This document shows positions 16,777 through 25,755 of a stretch of 64,000 bases of DNA, in pieces; position 1 is the first letter of the stretch, and each line of letters starts with the position of its first letter. The notes beneath the pieces are model-generated. The model saw only the letters and a program-made list of their open reading frames with translations. It was not told the DNA's origin and ran no database searches. A program made the translations under genes and the position numbers. This DNA is from DASQPR01 sp963836785 (lineage in GTDB: Bacteria > Actinomycetota > Actinomycetes > Mycobacteriales > Micromonosporaceae). The DNA is taken from NCBI GenBank assembly GCA_963836785.1, contig CAWIKW010000002.1, positions 434,001-498,000 of the forward strand, in the 5' to 3' direction.

Positions 16777-17532
16777 ATGGATCTCCAAATCGCCAGCCTG
16801 GCCGGGCGGCCCGACCTGGCCGCAGTTTTCGACGAGTTCCCGGACACGTGGCCGGAGTTCATGTATCACGACATTGTGTCGGAGGTGCTCTTCGATCAAC
16901 TCCTGCGAGCACACCCCGAATCAAACATTATCGCGATCGATCCGGCGCAACCATCGCAGCCGCTTGCGCGTGCCTGCGCTGTCCCGTACTCGTGGCCGGG
17001 AGACCTCGACGACGGTCTTCCGCCCGGCGGATATGATCACGTAATCCTCCGCGGCGCCGCCGACCAAGCCGTGAACGGCGTGCGGGGCAAGCTTGCGGCG
17101 GCCCTTGAGATCACGGTCCGGCCCGACCGACAAGGACACGGGCTCTCCGGTGTCATGTTGGAAGCCCTGCGACGGACGCTCGCCAGTCTCGGCTACACCA
17201 GCCTGGTGGCCCCCGTACGGCCCAACCGCAAGCACGAATACCCGACTGAGCCGATGGCCGAATATCTGCGTCGCGTGCGACCGGACGGTCTGCCTACTGA
17301 TCCGTGGCTGCGCACACATGTGCGAGCTGGGGCGACGATTGCCGGAATCGCGCACACCTCGATGACCGTGACTGCGCCGCTCGACGATTGGCGACGGTGG
17401 ACCGGACTGCAGTTCGACTCGGACGGGCCGGTGATCGTTCCGCTTGCCCTGGCACCAGTCCGCTGCGACCTCGCCGAGCAGATAGCGACCTACATCGAGC
17501 CCAACGTGTGGGTACACCACCGGCTGACTTGA
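16777..17532 (+). CDS. GNAT-family N-acetyltransferase
   Basis: This 251-residue protein has the acetyl-CoA-binding GNAT motif A, EITVRPDRQGHGLSGVMLEALRR, near residue 112, with the R-x-x-x-G-x-G/A pattern. ATG 16777 (MDLQIASLAGRPDLA) was preferred; the upstream open frame has no family similarity. It is divergently transcribed from the GGDEF/EAL-PLP enzyme-methyltransferase genes and may modify the same product. The last ~100 residues, rich in Pro and Arg, are not part of the core fold. The substrate is unknown. Confidence 0.8.
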   Translation: MDLQIASLAGRPDLAAVFDEFPDTWPEFMYHDIVSEVLFDQLLRAHPESNIIAIDPAQPSQPLARACAVPYSWPGDLDDGLPPGGYDHVILRGAADQAVNGVRGKLAAALEITVRPDRQGHGLSGVMLEALRRTLASLGYTSLVAPVRPNRKHEYPTEPMAEYLRRVRPDGLPTDPWLRTHVRAGATIAGIAHTSMTVTAPLDDWRRWTGLQFDSDGPVIVPLALAPVRCDLAEQIATYIEPNVWVHHRLT

Positions 17533-17738
17533 GCGCTCGGGCCACTCGTGTCGCGTCCGATGTCGCGGATACGGTCGGCAAGAACCCGTACCATAGCCGG
17601 ATATCGCATTTCAGCTACGGATATCTGCCTCGGCGTTGAGCAGCCGAACGCGACGTTCGGAGGACCTGCCGGGCCGGGCAGCCGCACAGGTCCGATGGTG
17701 CAATGCCTCGCGACCGGGAACGCCGATCGGAAAATGTC

Positions 17739-19886
17739 ATGACTGGGAAAGTCGTCACGATCCTCACCGGCCGACGGATCAAGTACCTCGTCCTCCTGTT
17801 CTGGGTGCTGCTCGTCGCGGCGGCAGGCCCGCTCGCCGGCAAGCTCGCCGGCGCAGAGAAGAACGACGCGAAGTCGTGGCTACCCGGCAGCGCCGAATCG
17901 ACGAAGGCGCTCGATGCGCAGGCCGCCTTCACCTCGCCGAACACGATCCAAGCGGTCGTGGTCTACGAGCGGTCCTCCGGCTTAACCCAGGCCGACCGCG
18001 CGAAGATCGCCGCCGACGCGCAACAATTCCGCACGTACCCGGAGATCGACGGCACGGTCGCCGGTCCGATTCCGTCCAAGGACGGCCAAGCGGCGCAGAT
18101 CATCGTGCCGCTGAACCTCGGACCCAATGGTTGGGACAAGGCGGCCGACATCGTCGACAAGATGACCGCCACGTCGAGATCGGGCAGCAACGGGATGACG
18201 GCCCACGTGACCGGTCCGGCCGGAAACGCCGCTGATTCCAGCAAAGCCTTCGAGGGGATCGACAGTTCGCTGCTGTTCGGCGCGGCCGCCGTGGTGATAA
18301 TCATCCTGCTGCTCACGTACCGGAGCCCGACATTGTGGCTGCTGCCGGTCATCTCTGCCGGCGTTGCCCTGACCATCGCGCAGGCGCTCATCTATCTCCT
18401 CGCGAAGTATGCCGGGCTGACGGTCAACGCGCAGAGCGCCGGCATCCTCACCGTCCTGGTCTTCGGCGCGGGGACGGATTATGCCCTGCTGCTGGTGGCC
18501 CGCTACCGGGAAGAACTGCGCCGCCACGCGGACCGTCACGAGGCGATGGCCGTGGCGCTCCACCGCGCGGGTCCGGCGGTCATCGCGAGCGCTGGTACGG
18601 TCATCGCCGGCATGCTGTGCCTGATGGTCGCCGAGACCAACTCGACCGCGGGCCTCGGCCCAGTCTTGGCGATCGGTGTCGTGGTCGCACTGGCCGTGAT
18701 GATGACGCTGCTGCCGGCGCTCTTGGTGACGGTCGGCCGGTGGATCTTCTGGCCGACCCGGCCAACTGTTGGCTCTGCCGAACCGACGACCCGCGGCTTC
18801 TGGGCCCGGGTCGGCACGCGCATCGCACGGCGGCCGCGCACCACCTGGGTCAGCACCGCGATCGTGCTGGCCATTATGGCGGTCGGCATCGTCCAACTCG
18901 ACGCGAACGGTCTGACCAACAAGGAGTCGTTCCGCGGCAACCCCGATGCCGTCGTCGGCGAAGAGATTCTGTCGCGCCACTTCGCCGCCGGATCCGGTAC
19001 GCCGGTCGTCGTGGTCAGCCGGGCCGACCAGGCGACTCAGGTCCGAGCAGCGTTCGCCGGGACGGACGGCATCGCCGCCGGCAGCGTGACGCCACCGCGT
19101 ACCGAGGGTGGTACCGCGCTCATGGAAGGAACCCTGACCAGTCCACCGGACAGTAGCGCCGCCTACGACACGATCAACCGGACACGCGACAACGTGCACG
19201 CGGTGCCGAATGCCGACGCTCTGGTCGGCGGCACAACGGCGACGAACCTCGACGTCCAGGATGCCGCGCGGTACGACCGCAATCTGATCATCCCGATCGT
19301 GCTCGCCGTCGTACTGATCATCTTGGGGCTCCTCCTGCGCGCCATCGTCGCGCCGCTTGTCCTGGTCGGTACCGTCGTGCTGTCCTTCGCGGCCGCACTC
19401 GGGATCAGTGCGCTCGTATTCCGGCATGTCTTCGGCTTCGCGGGCGCCGACAGCTCGTTGCCGCTGTTTGTGTTCGTATTCCTGGTCGCACTCGGCATCG
19501 ACTACAACATCTTCTTGATGACCAGGGTTCGCGAGGAAGCCTTGCGGTACGGAACGAGACGCGGAGCCCTCATCGGGCTCGCCGCTACCGGCGGCGTGAT
19601 CACGTCGGCCGGTCTCGTCCTGGCCGGCACGTTCGCCGTGCTGGCCACGTTGCCGCTGACCCAATTCACCGAAATTGGGTTCGCGGTGGCCTTCGGCGTG
19701 CTGCTCGATACGCTCGTGGTCCGGTCGGTACTCGTCTCCGGCCTCACCATGGACATCGGCCGCCACATGTGGTGGCCCAGCAGGCTGTCCGGCAAACGCG
19801 ACCCGGTCGACACCCCGACCGCCGAGGAACCCGACGCGGTGCCCGCCGGTGCACGGCACGCCGCATCCGACGTGACGGGTCGATAA
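17739..19886 (+). CDS. MMPL-family (RND superfamily) membrane transporter
   Basis: This 715-residue transporter has two MMPL modules. Each is a transmembrane helix, a large extracytoplasmic loop and a bundle of five helices. Key motifs are VFGAGTDYALLLVARYREELRR near residue 250 and VALGIDYNIFLMTRVREE near residue 590, the family's GTDY/GIDYN proton-relay segments. Homologues export lipids, siderophores or drugs in actinobacteria. ATG 17739 (MTGKVVTILTGRR) starts the first helix cleanly; ATG 17703 is an in-frame alternative. No regulator is adjacent, so the substrate cannot be inferred from context. The C-terminal ~30 residues are a polar tail. Confidence 0.92.
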   Translation: MTGKVVTILTGRRIKYLVLLFWVLLVAAAGPLAGKLAGAEKNDAKSWLPGSAESTKALDAQAAFTSPNTIQAVVVYERSSGLTQADRAKIAADAQQFRTYPEIDGTVAGPIPSKDGQAAQIIVPLNLGPNGWDKAADIVDKMTATSRSGSNGMTAHVTGPAGNAADSSKAFEGIDSSLLFGAAAVVIIILLLTYRSPTLWLLPVISAGVALTIAQALIYLLAKYAGLTVNAQSAGILTVLVFGAGTDYALLLVARYREELRRHADRHEAMAVALHRAGPAVIASAGTVIAGMLCLMVAETNSTAGLGPVLAIGVVVALAVMMTLLPALLVTVGRWIFWPTRPTVGSAEPTTRGFWARVGTRIARRPRTTWVSTAIVLAIMAVGIVQLDANGLTNKESFRGNPDAVVGEEILSRHFAAGSGTPVVVVSRADQATQVRAAFAGTDGIAAGSVTPPRTEGGTALMEGTLTSPPDSSAAYDTINRTRDNVHAVPNADALVGGTTATNLDVQDAARYDRNLIIPIVLAVVLIILGLLLRAIVAPLVLVGTVVLSFAAALGISALVFRHVFGFAGADSSLPLFVFVFLVALGIDYNIFLMTRVREEALRYGTRRGALIGLAATGGVITSAGLVLAGTFAVLATLPLTQFTEIGFAVAFGVLLDTLVVRSVLVSGLTMDIGRHMWWPSRLSGKRDPVDTPTAEEPDAVPAGARHAASDVTGR

Positions 19887-20064
19887 CGGGCGGGATCTCT
19901 ACCGGCCCTGCTGCGCCGCGCCGGGATCAGTGCAGCACTTGGCCGGCAGCATATGAGTGGCTTCCCACCTCGGTCTCAGGCTCGCGATAGGTGAGGCGTG
20001 CGGTACTGGTAAACGGCGCGGGCCGAGATGCATCGGCGGCTGCGCAAGTGTTGCCAACGATGGG

Positions 20065-21612
20065 ATGTCGGTGGGGCGGCAGTATCGTGTGGTTCCGCGT
20101 ACCTCTATTCACGCGGTGTTGATTGCGACCGGCGTTGGCGTTGTAACGTGTTTGACGCGGCTCGGATCACAACCGTTGTCGTGGGACGAGGCCGTGACGG
20201 TGAACGCCGGACACCGTTCGTGGACCGCGTTGTGGACGCTTCTCGGGCACACCGACGCTCCGCTAGGTGCGTATTACGCGGTCATGCACCTGTGGATCGA
20301 TGGCGTCGGGCTGGTGGGCGTCCGGGTCGACGAGTTCTGGCTGCGGCTGCCCTCGGCGGTCGCCGGGGTCGGGACCGTGGCACTGACCGCTTTGCTCGGC
20401 GCACGGATGTACGGTCCGGTCATCGGAGCGACTAGTGGGTCCTTGCTTGCGCTCCATCCGCTGTTTGTGTTCTACGCGCACGACGCACGCCCGTACGCGT
20501 TCGTAACCTTGCTGATGACGGCCGCTACGGTCGTGCTGCTGCGGATACTGCGCACGCCGGACACGCGATATCTTGCCGTCTACGTGGCGCTCGCGGTGTT
20601 GGCGTTGTACATGCAGGTTCTTGGAGCCGCCCTCGTCTTGGCCGTCCATGCCGGCATCGCGGCCGTCCGGGGCCGCCATCGTGTGCCGCTGCTCACGGCG
20701 ATCTGCGTGCCGTTGGCAGCGGCCGTTCCGCTCGTGCTCGTCAGTCGACGACAGTCCGCTGAAGTGGCGTGGATTTCGGGGCTCAGTCCGGCGTCAGTGG
20801 GTAGCTTCCTGGTTCGTGTCGTCGGCGGTGGCGTGGCGGCGCCCGTCGTATGTGTCGTCCTCATACTCGGACTCCGACCTGCGATCCGCCAGGGTGTCGG
20901 TATCGAGCGTGCCGCGCTCGTCGGCTGCGCCGTGGTGCCGATAGTCGGTGTCATCGGGCTGAGCGTCTGGCAGCCTTTGTTGGTGCCACGCTACGTCCTC
21001 GTAGCTCTGCCCGCCTTCGTGGTTGTATTGGTCTCCGTGCTCGCCGGTATGCGGCTGCCGCCACGCGCCGCAGGAGCTCTGCTGGCGGCGATCGCCCTCG
21101 CCAATGCCGGTGGGACGATCGTGCAGGACGCGCAGTCGTATAAGTACGAAGACTTCCGGGCGGCCGCCTCCCTTATCCGAGGTAGCGCCCACGCCGATGA
21201 TGGCGTGGTGTTCCTCCCACCGTCCTATCGTGTCGGGATGGAGCCGTACCTGGGCGGCGCCGACACCGAACGTGGGCTCCCATCCGACGTCGCGCTGAGC
21301 GGTGTGTTCTCGCCGTACACCAGTGACGCAATTGGCGGCAGTGAGGCCAAGGCCGCGTCGATCGGCGCCCGCATCGATGCCGAGCGAAGGATTTTCGTGA
21401 TCGGTTCCGGCCCGGTTCCACGGGTGCACACTCCACGCGAGGGCGCGCTTGCGGATGTGGCAGTCGCGAAGGAGCTGGCGTTGACCCACAACTACAGCGT
21501 CGTATGGATCCGTCGATTCGGCGACGTCACCGTGTCGCTGTTTCGCCGGGACCGAACGTCGGCGACGCCTACGGACGCGGGATTACCAGCCCGAGGCCGG
21601 GTTGCCGCGTGA
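20065..21612 (+). CDS. GT-C fold glycosyltransferase (mannosyltransferase-like)
   Basis: This 515-residue polytopic membrane protein has about ten to eleven predicted helices. It carries the first-loop acidic motif WDEAVTVNAGHRS near residue 40, typical of polyprenyl-phosphate-sugar-dependent GT39/GT83-type transferases, and HTDAPLGAYYAVMHLW soon after. A C-terminal soluble domain follows residue ~370. Such enzymes move mannose or arabinose from a lipid donor to cell-wall glycans or proteins outside the membrane. ATG 20065 was chosen as the nearest start before the first helix; ATG 19957 is possible. It stands alone, with no neighbouring glycan genes. Confidence 0.85.
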   Translation: MSVGRQYRVVPRTSIHAVLIATGVGVVTCLTRLGSQPLSWDEAVTVNAGHRSWTALWTLLGHTDAPLGAYYAVMHLWIDGVGLVGVRVDEFWLRLPSAVAGVGTVALTALLGARMYGPVIGATSGSLLALHPLFVFYAHDARPYAFVTLLMTAATVVLLRILRTPDTRYLAVYVALAVLALYMQVLGAALVLAVHAGIAAVRGRHRVPLLTAICVPLAAAVPLVLVSRRQSAEVAWISGLSPASVGSFLVRVVGGGVAAPVVCVVLILGLRPAIRQGVGIERAALVGCAVVPIVGVIGLSVWQPLLVPRYVLVALPAFVVVLVSVLAGMRLPPRAAGALLAAIALANAGGTIVQDAQSYKYEDFRAAASLIRGSAHADDGVVFLPPSYRVGMEPYLGGADTERGLPSDVALSGVFSPYTSDAIGGSEAKAASIGARIDAERRIFVIGSGPVPRVHTPREGALADVAVAKELALTHNYSVVWIRRFGDVTVSLFRRDRTSATPTDAGLPARGRVAA

Positions 21613-21768
21613 CCGCCAGCGCGCCGGCGGAGCCCGTCAATTGCGGACGTGCCGCCGGCGCGTACGACCGCGGATGCGATATGGAACCGCGCCAGACGTC
21701 CTACCGGGTAAAGGGCTGTGCGCCTGTACCGGAACCTCTGCCGATTTTCGACCGGCCAGTCGTACCGA

Positions 21769-22503
21769 TCAGATGGCGGTGCGACCGGCGTCGGCGGCGA
21801 TCGTGGCACCGGTGACGAAGCTCGCGCGGTCCGATGCAATGAAAACGATCACTTCGGCGATCTCCCGCGGGGCGGCCAGCCGACCGAGCAACGTGGTGCC
21901 GGCAACCTGCCGGGCACCGTCCTCGCCCATCGTGGCGAGGACCATGTCCGTACGGGTGGGGCCGGGCGAGACAGCGTTGACGCGGACGCCGGACCCGCTG
22001 AATTCGGCGGCCCAAGTTCGAGTCAGTGACTCCAACGCCGCCTTCGTGGCTCCGTACGTGGACAGCCCGGCCATGCCGATCCGGGCGGCCATCGTGGTCA
22101 CGTTGACGATGCTGCCGGAGCCCTTGGCGACCATGCCGGGCGCGAGCGCCGCGGTCAGGAAGTAGGGTGCCCGCACGTTGGTGGCCAGAGCGGCGTCGAA
22201 CGAATCCACGTCCTGATCGACCGTGGCGGCTACCGGAAACGCGGCCGCGTTGTTGACGAGGATGTCGACCGCGCCGGCCACATCGGCCAGGTGACGCAGC
22301 GCGGCTACGTCGGCGAGATCGGTCGCCACGAACCGGGCTTTGCCGCCGCCCTCGATGATCGCTTGCACCGTGGCCTCGCCGCGGTCCGGGTTGCGGCCGG
22401 ACACGACGACCTCGGCGCCGGCGGCGGCGAGCAACTTCGCGGTCTCGCCGCCGATGCCGCCGGTCGACCCGGTCACGAGTGCGATCTTGCCAGTTAGATA
22501 CAT
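21769..22503 (-). CDS. short-chain dehydrogenase/reductase (SDR)
   Basis: This 244-residue classical SDR has the NAD(P)-binding TGSTGGIGG near residue 12, NNAAAF near 85, and the catalytic pair in YGATKAAL near 150. The region VSPGPTRTDM follows, as in 3-oxoacyl reductase-like members. The conserved Ser of the triad lies before it in NVTTM, where Thr is seen at the usual Ser position. The start at 22503 follows a strong GGAGGAG ribosome site. It is divergent from a TetR regulator, with a palindrome between them, so it is probably the regulator's main target. The substrate is unknown. Confidence 0.9.
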   Translation of the reverse strand: MYLTGKIALVTGSTGGIGGETAKLLAAAGAEVVVSGRNPDRGEATVQAIIEGGGKARFVATDLADVAALRHLADVAGAVDILVNNAAAFPVAATVDQDVDSFDAALATNVRAPYFLTAALAPGMVAKGSGSIVNVTTMAARIGMAGLSTYGATKAALESLTRTWAAEFSGSGVRVNAVSPGPTRTDMVLATMGEDGARQVAGTTLLGRLAAPREIAEVIVFIASDRASFVTGATIAADAGRTAI

Positions 22504-22556
22504 CAGTGTGCTCCTCCAGATTCGGGTTGCACGCCCCACACTGACGACGAAAAAAT

Positions 22557-22570
22557 GGGTTGTCCAATCC
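22557..22570. promoter_or_regulatory. palindrome between SDR and TetR genes (candidate TetR operator)
   Basis: The 14-bp element GGGTTGTCCAATCC has dyad form GGnTTGnnCAAnCC, extendable by T/A to 16 bp. It lies in the 88-bp divergent gap, 22 bp before the TetR start. This is the usual place for a site through which a TetR protein controls both itself and its neighbour. Confidence 0.55.
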
Positions 22571-22591
22571 AGAAAGTGCTACGTTGCGGCG

Positions 22592-23236
22592 ATGGACACC
22601 GACACGCGTCGACCCCCCGGTAAGCGACTGACCCGCAAGGGACAGCAAACACGGCAACGGATCGTGGCCGCCGCCGCCCACCTGATGTACGAGCGCGGCG
22701 TGACCGAGGCCACCATGGAGGACGTACGCGCCGCTGCGGGCGTCAGTGGTTCGCAGATCTACCACTACTTCACCGACAAGCAGGCCTTGACCTTGGCCGT
22801 CATCGAATACCAAACGGCATCGGTCCTCGACCTACAGAAAGATCACTTCAACCAGCTCGACACCATCGGCGGCCTACGTCGGTGGCGCAACGCCCTGGTC
22901 GAATATCAGCGGCGGCAACAATGCCGCGGCGGCTGCCCGATCGGCTCTCTCGGTAGCGAACTCGCCGAGAACAATCCTGAGGCCCGGCTCGCCGTTGCCT
23001 CCGGCTTCCTCCGCTGGGAAAGCGCGGTCCGGGCTGGACTGCGGGCGATGCACGATCGCGGCGAACTCGACGCTGATCCCGACGACCTGGCCCTCGCCAC
23101 GCTCGCGGCGCTGCAGGGTGGCCTGCTGTTGACCCAGATCCAGCGGCAGGTCCGGCCACTCGAGGTCGCAATGGACGCGATGCTCGACCACATCGAATCC
23201 CGCTTGCGTGACCCAGTGGCCAGCCATCGGAGTTGA
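22592..23236 (+). CDS. TetR/AcrR-family transcriptional regulator
   Basis: This 214-residue regulator has the N-terminal TetR helix-turn-helix at about residues 20-65: GQQTRQRIVAAAAHLMYERG, then TMEDVRAAAGVSGSQIYHYF. The C-terminal ligand domain contains CRGGCPIGSLGSELAE, the TetR_C pattern common in regulators of quinone- or electrophile-responsive SDR enzymes. Its two Cys residues (CRGGC) could sense thiol-reactive compounds, which is inference. It is divergent from the SDR gene and likely represses both through the palindrome at 22557-22570. ATG 22592 fits the family start. Confidence 0.9.
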   Translation: MDTDTRRPPGKRLTRKGQQTRQRIVAAAAHLMYERGVTEATMEDVRAAAGVSGSQIYHYFTDKQALTLAVIEYQTASVLDLQKDHFNQLDTIGGLRRWRNALVEYQRRQQCRGGCPIGSLGSELAENNPEARLAVASGFLRWESAVRAGLRAMHDRGELDADPDDLALATLAALQGGLLLTQIQRQVRPLEVAMDAMLDHIESRLRDPVASHRS

Positions 23237-23276
23237 CGAAATCCGCAGGTAACTCCGTGTCGATGAGGACGACCTG

Positions 23277-23376
23277 ATGGAGTTCCTGGTCGATACGGTG
23301 ACGACCGTCCCGGCCGGTACGTCAGGCACCGACGTCGCGGGCATCCGCGCGCGGGAGGCGGCGACGTCTGCGATCG
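23277..23376 (+). pseudogene. muconolactone delta-isomerase-like, N-terminal fragment
   Basis: From ATG 23277 the first ~30 codons (MEFLVDTVTTVPAGTSG, then IRAREAATSA) match the start of muconolactone isomerase-type proteins, which are ~90 residues long. The similarity ends abruptly, and the frame then runs antisense over the end of the lactonase-like gene. It looks like the stump of a gene truncated by a rearrangement. The exact right end is uncertain. Confidence 0.5.
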
Positions 23377-23446
23377 TGGCGATGGGACCGCGAGCGGGGA
23401 TGACGGTGGTCGGCTTTCCGTTTTGCCGCCATCCCCGCGAAGCGGG

Positions 23447-24592
23447 TCAGCTGGCCGCGATGCCTTCGCCGCCGACCGCGCCGGGCACAGTGACCGAGCC
23501 GATCGCGGTGAGACCGCCGTCCGCGGCGATCCGGAACGCGTCGACGGTGCCGTTGGCGCCGGCCTGCACGTAAAGGAACCGGCCGTCGGAGCTGGTGGTC
23601 GCATCGACGGTGCCGGCATCGGTGGCGGTGTTACCGAGTGCCCGCAGGCTTCCGTCGCCATGGTCGGTGTACCCGGACACGGTGGCGCTGCCGGCGTTGG
23701 AGGTGTAGAAATGCGTGCCGTCGGTGGCCACCCAGCATGTTGCGGCTTGGCCGGTCGCGGCCTGGTCGATTGCCGTGAGGGTGCCGTCGCGGTGCAACGC
23801 GAACGAGGCGATCGAGTTAGGGCCCGCTTCGGCGACGACGAGGTTCGCGTGGGCATCGAAAGCGAACGCGAACGGGACACTACCTGGTTCAACGTTGACC
23901 GTCGGGCGGGCGGCCGGACCGCCGAAGGCGTTGACGGCGTACACGTCGATGCTATTGCCGTTGCCCTTGGTCGTGATCACGAGCTGTGAACCGCTCGGGG
24001 TGAACCCGATCTGGGCCGGGGTATTGGTGAACTCCGGTGTCAGGGTGGTGTCCAGGCCGAGCTCGCGCCGCCATGCCGGAACGCGTACGAGGGTGCTGCC
24101 GATGCGTACGTAACCCTGGATGGAACCGCCGTCGCGGGCATTGAGCACGTAGACCAGGTTGCCGTGGACGGCGACGCTGACGGGGAACGTACCGCCCGAG
24201 GAGATGACCTGCCGGCGTACGAGCCGGTCGCCGTGTACATCGAAGACCGTCACGGTGTTGCTTCCGGCGTTGACCGCGTAAAGCAGGCCGTGTTCGCGGT
24301 CAAGGACCAGCGAGCCTTGTGATGCGGTGTGGTCGACGACGGACCCGGCGAGGACTCCGCCGAGGCCGCCGGTGGCGTACACGCCGGCCTGAGTCAGTGT
24401 GCCGTCGATGGCGGCGTCGTAGGCGACGACGCTGTTGCCCGCCGTGTTGTCGGTTTCGACGAACACCGCGGGATGCGGCTGAGTCGTCGAGGCTGCCTGT
24501 GCGGGGGAGCCGAACAGTGTGGCGGCGGCGATGGCGAGGCCGGCGCCGGCGGCGATGCGGGCGATTGCTCGCCCGCGGGTGCTGGTGCGCAT
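23447..24592 (-). CDS. secreted lactonase-like seven-bladed beta-propeller
   Basis: This 381-residue protein has a clear Sec signal peptide (RRs at the start, a hydrophobic GAGLAIAAATLF core, cleavage near PAQA-A at residue 33). It is followed by repeated blades of the type seen in 6-phosphogluconolactonase/YVTN proteins (VVAYDAAIDGTLTQ, VTVFDVHGDRL, IASFALHRDGTLTAID, VDAFRIAADGGLTAIG). It is probably an exported propeller of unknown ligand; a cytoplasmic phosphogluconolactonase role is unlikely because of the signal. AGGAGC precedes the ATG. It lies just upstream of the fragment at 23277 and downstream of the sigma-factor pair. Confidence 0.85.
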   Translation of the reverse strand: MRTSTRGRAIARIAAGAGLAIAAATLFGSPAQAASTTQPHPAVFVETDNTAGNSVVAYDAAIDGTLTQAGVYATGGLGGVLAGSVVDHTASQGSLVLDREHGLLYAVNAGSNTVTVFDVHGDRLVRRQVISSGGTFPVSVAVHGNLVYVLNARDGGSIQGYVRIGSTLVRVPAWRRELGLDTTLTPEFTNTPAQIGFTPSGSQLVITTKGNGNSIDVYAVNAFGGPAARPTVNVEPGSVPFAFAFDAHANLVVAEAGPNSIASFALHRDGTLTAIDQAATGQAATCWVATDGTHFYTSNAGSATVSGYTDHGDGSLRALGNTATDAGTVDATTSSDGRFLYVQAGANGTVDAFRIAADGGLTAIGSVTVPGAVGGEGIAAS

Positions 24593-24698
24593 GATGCTCC
24601 TGTCAACCGGTGGGATCTGGACACTGGGTTGGTATCGACCCAGGCCGCGGTCTTACCGCCGGGCAGGTGCCGGTCAGGACTTCGTAAGGGATATAACG

Positions 24699-24914
24699 TC
24701 AGCCGTTAGATATCGCGGCGAGCAGGCCGTCGAAGTCGGTCCCACACGGTCCGCACGCCCGCAGGTGCACCGCGACGCCCGGAAACCGGACTGCCGGGTC
24801 CTCGCCGGCGGACATCAACTCGACGTAGACATGGAGCACACGCATCGCTTCGTCGCAGCCCACATCCCGCGGATCAGTGCGAAGGAAGCGGTCGAGCCCG
24901 GGCCAGTCGGTCAT
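24699..24914 (-). CDS. small zinc-finger anti-sigma-like protein
   Basis: This 71-residue protein has CDEAMRVLHVYVELM followed by HLRACGPCGTDFDGLL, the His-x3-Cys-x2-Cys pattern of short zinc-binding anti-sigma partners in actinobacteria. It has no membrane segment, so it would act in the cytoplasm. Its start overlaps the stop of the ECF sigma gene (ATGA), the normal arrangement for a sigma/anti-sigma pair. The missing membrane domain suggests a redox- or zinc-responsive switch, which is inference from the cysteines. Confidence 0.75.
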   Translation of the reverse strand: MTDWPGLDRFLRTDPRDVGCDEAMRVLHVYVELMSAGEDPAVRFPGVAVHLRACGPCGTDFDGLLAAISNG

Positions 24915-25582
24915 GGGTGCCTCGGCGGGTCGTCGGTCAGATATCCGTTAGCGGCGAGGACCGCCCGCAACTTACGGCGCGCGTCGAACAAGGTCTTGTA
25001 GATCGCGTTGCGGGTGGTGCCCAGCTCGACGACGAGAGCGTCCAGCGGGATCTGCCGCAACACGATGGCCACGAACACCCGACGTTGCCATTCGGTGAGG
25101 TCCTCGTCCACGGCGCGGCGGATCTCGGCGGCAAGCTCATGCGACTCCGGTACACGCGCCGGATCGACGCCGAAGCGGTCTGGTAACTGATCCCACTGCT
25201 CGACGTCCACACTCACAGTGGGGTGGCGCCAGAAATGACGGCCGACCTTCGACGAGACCTCGAGGATCACGAACCGATACGCCCACGTCGTGAATCGGCT
25301 CTCCCCACGAAATGTGGAGAGTTTCGCGATGATCGCGACGACAGCATCCGCGGCGGCCTGATATGCGAGATCGTCCAGTTCCGGACCAGCGATCCGCAGT
25401 ACGCCACCGCGACGGCGCAGCTCGTTGTGCGCCACCCGCAGCAGCAACTCGTGCAGCCGGACGATCGCCGCCTCGCGTGCGCGTCCGTCGCCACTCAGGT
25501 CGCCGACCCACCGCACCGAGTCCTCGTCGAGACCGACGGGGATGCCATCGACGGAGGGTTCCGAAGCGACCACGGCGCCCAC
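24911..25582 (-). CDS. ECF-type RNA polymerase sigma factor
   Basis: This ~223-residue sigma-70-family factor is limited to regions 2 and 4. Region 2 is recognised by LRVAHNELRRRGG and STFRGESRFTTWAYRFVILEV. Region 4 has LTEWQRRVFVAIVLRQIPLDALVVELGTTRNAIYKTLFDARRKLR, a helix-turn-helix for the -35 element. The longest frame starts at 25747, which would nearly abut a divergent gene. GTG 25582, or GTG 25573, gives a normal length and is preferred. It is followed without a gap by its presumed anti-sigma protein. Confidence 0.88.
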   Translation of the reverse strand: MGAVVASEPSVDGIPVGLDEDSVRWVGDLSGDGRAREAAIVRLHELLLRVAHNELRRRGGVLRIAGPELDDLAYQAAADAVVAIIAKLSTFRGESRFTTWAYRFVILEVSSKVGRHFWRHPTVSVDVEQWDQLPDRFGVDPARVPESHELAAEIRRAVDEDLTEWQRRVFVAIVLRQIPLDALVVELGTTRNAIYKTLFDARRKLRAVLAANGYLTDDPPRHP

Positions 25583-25755
25583 TCTAGCCACGCCAAGGGT
25601 CCGGCGATCGCCACGTATCGGCCGTGCCGTCCGCGCAATCTCCGTGCCCGATCGTCGGCACAGGATCTTTGCGGGCGAAAGACACGGGTTCTTCGGGGGG
25701 CGAAAGAAGCTCGTGCCGACCGTAACGAGCCGGCCATCGCGGGACACTCATCATC

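Noticed and set aside
13360..16780. c-di-GMP riboswitch near the GGDEF/EAL gene
   Set aside because: No GEMM-like conserved core was recognised in the adjoining gaps; only short dyads.
17982..19859. 625-codon minus-strand open frame
   Set aside because: Antisense to the MMPL transporter, His/Gln/Arg/Asp-rich, no domain.
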